Positions 5,533-6,198 of a DNA stretch of 6,198 nt are shown one piece after another. The notes beneath the pieces are model-generated. The model saw nothing but the letters and a program-made list of their open reading frames with translations, was not told the DNA's origin and searched no databases. The DNA is from Candidatus Methanoplasma sp. Lineage in GTDB: Archaea > Thermoplasmatota > Thermoplasmata > Methanomassiliicoccales > Methanomethylophilaceae. A program made the translations under genes and the position numbers. How positions within the stretch are numbered: position 1 is the first letter of the stretch; every line of letters begins with the position of its first letter. Where the stretch lies: positions 1-6,198 of the forward strand of contig JAITCQ010000095.1 in NCBI GenBank assembly GCA_031283015.1. The letters are read 5' to 3'.

Positions 5533-6120
5533 ATGTCATATTACTGTTCTAGATGCGGTAAAGCGCTCGACAGCGGGACCAGGTTCTGCCCGTCATGCGG
5601 GTATGAAGTCGCCGGGCCGGGAAATGCGGACAGCTACAGCAGGTCGCCCTACTGCTCGAAATGCGGTAAAGAGATCGCGGACGGGGCCAGATTCTGCCCG
5701 TCATGCGGGTCTGATACCGTGGGCCAAGGGGGCGGAGGTTACAACCAGAACAACGGCCCTCAATACGGCAGCAGTTCCGGCCAGGGTATGGGGGGAACGC
5801 TCACGATAATATTCGTGCTTGGAATATTGTGGATCCTAGGGTCCGCCTTATTCGGCTTATTCTGCTTTATTGCAGAGGGAGCCGTCCTCTTTTACAGCGG
5901 AGGTCTTCTTATCGTGGCAGGAGTTCTCTGTTTTGCATGCGCATTATTCACCCTGCTCTCGTGCATAAACATTTACAAGCTGGAGAATTACCAGCAGGCG
6001 TGCATGTACTGTCTGATAGGGTCCATAATAGCACTGTTCGCCGCAGTTATCATAGTGGGAGTCGTCGGCATAATCTTCTACTTCCTGATGAAGAACGAAA
6101 AAAACCGTTTCCGTTCATAA
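5533..6120 (+). CDS. Membrane protein with two N-terminal zinc ribbons, function unknown
   Basis: This is a 195-residue protein. It opens with two zinc ribbons, C5xxC8 with C19xxC22 and C41xxC44 with C55xxC58, each reading about CxxCGK...GxRFCPSCG. A flexible Gly/Asn/Gln/Ser linker (about 60-86) follows. The rest is hydrophobic, with predicted membrane spans near 88-112, 124-147 and 157-186 (the last may be two short spans), and a short basic tail (187-195). Between the last spans is YKLENYQQACMYCL, conserved in the broken paralog. The layout matches the many small zinc-ribbon plus membrane-domain proteins of archaea and bacteria, whose roles are mostly unknown; the ribbons probably sit on the cytoplasmic face and bind a partner. 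The DNA of the two ribbons is about 82% identical, so one arose by internal duplication. The start has a TATA box at the leaderless distance, and a hairpin terminator follows. Confidence 0.88.
   Translation: MSYYCSRCGKALDSGTRFCPSCGYEVAGPGNADSYSRSPYCSKCGKEIADGARFCPSCGSDTVGQGGGGYNQNNGPQYGSSSGQGMGGTLTIIFVLGILWILGSALFGLFCFIAEGAVLFYSGGLLIVAGVLCFACALFTLLSCINIYKLENYQQACMYCLIGSIIALFAAVIIVGVVGIIFYFLMKNEKNRFRS
5542..5709 (+). repeat. Internal tandem duplication of a 60-bp zinc-ribbon module
   Basis: The segments 5542-5601 and 5650-5709, offset by 108 bp, match at 49 of 60 positions by my count. They encode the two ribbons (YCSRCGK and YCSKCGK, both ending RFCPSCG). The last 15 bases of each copy are identical. 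The broken upstream paralog has a single ribbon. Confidence 0.8.
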
Positions 6121-6128
6121 ACCTAAAA

Positions 6129-6150
6129 CGGCCCGCCGGGCCGCATTTTT
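6129..6150 (+). terminator. Hairpin and T-tract terminator after the intact zinc-ribbon gene
   Basis: CGGCCC (6129-6134) pairs with GGGCCG (6138-6143) around GCC, followed by CA and TTTTT (6146-6150). It lies 8 nt after the stop codon. Confidence 0.7.
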
Positions 6151-6179
6151 CTTATTTTGCTTAATTTTAAAAAAAGAAT

Positions 6180-6198
6180 GCCGCTTGCGCGGCGTTTT
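6180..6198. terminator. Second hairpin at the right edge, possibly bidirectional
   Basis: GCCGC (6180-6184) pairs with GCGGC (6189-6193) around TTGC. TTTT follows up to the window end, and an A-run at 6169-6175 precedes it. The flanking tracts allow termination in either direction, perhaps also for a convergent gene outside the window. Confidence 0.5.

Noticed and set aside
5357..5809. A 150-codon plus-strand open frame bridging the two zinc-ribbon genes
   Set aside because: It is out of frame with both zinc-ribbon genes and crosses a hairpin and the promoter of the intact gene; its sequence is an artefact of the ribbon DNA.
1..6198. CRISPR array, transposon, phage or defence system
   Set aside because: There are no spaced direct repeats, transposase, integrase, nuclease or helicase motifs in any convincing gene. 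The only repeats are the ribbon module and terminator-like hairpins.

Overview
The window looks archaeal, probably a methanogen-related euryarchaeon. The Thermoplasmata/Methanomassiliicoccales are a reasonable guess, but this is inference. Supporting signs are a class I HMG-CoA reductase for isoprenoid lipid synthesis, a short archaeal/eukaryotic-type PheRS beta N-terminus without the bacterial tRNA-binding leader, an anaerobe-type rubrerythrin, and start codons that repeatedly lie about 26 nt downstream of an AT-rich TATA-like box. That spacing implies mostly leaderless mRNAs.

Layout. Positions 1-1605 (minus strand) hold hmgA followed 4 nt later by pheT, which runs off the left edge; this looks like a two-gene operon. 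A 67-bp divergent intergenic region separates hmgA from an unrecognised membrane protein with about 8 transmembrane segments (1673-2800, plus). That gene converges with, and overlaps by 20 bp, a small exported protein of unknown function (2781-3371, minus). The small gene has an AT-richer body, a TTG start and a strong Shine-Dalgarno. A 198-bp divergent region follows, then a TPR-repeat protein (3570-4190, plus) and a rubrerythrin (4262-4801, plus) with its own promoter, Shine-Dalgarno and terminator. The right part (4931-6120) holds two paralogous zinc-ribbon membrane-protein genes. The first is broken by a frameshift, an in-frame TGA and a 2-nt insertion. The second is intact and carries a duplicated zinc ribbon. 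GC-rich hairpins followed by T-tracts end these units.

How the genes relate. hmgA and pheT are housekeeping functions (mevalonate synthesis; charging of tRNA-Phe). Rubrerythrin is a peroxide/oxygen defence enzyme of anaerobes. The TPR protein, the 8-TM protein, the exported protein and the zinc-ribbon membrane proteins cannot be given specific roles from sequence alone. I see no CRISPR array, tRNA, rRNA, transposase or phage gene, and no clear multi-gene novel system. The most interesting points are the decaying zinc-ribbon paralog beside its intact relative, a rubrerythrin with Thr where a conserved acidic iron ligand is expected, and the orphan exported and membrane proteins.
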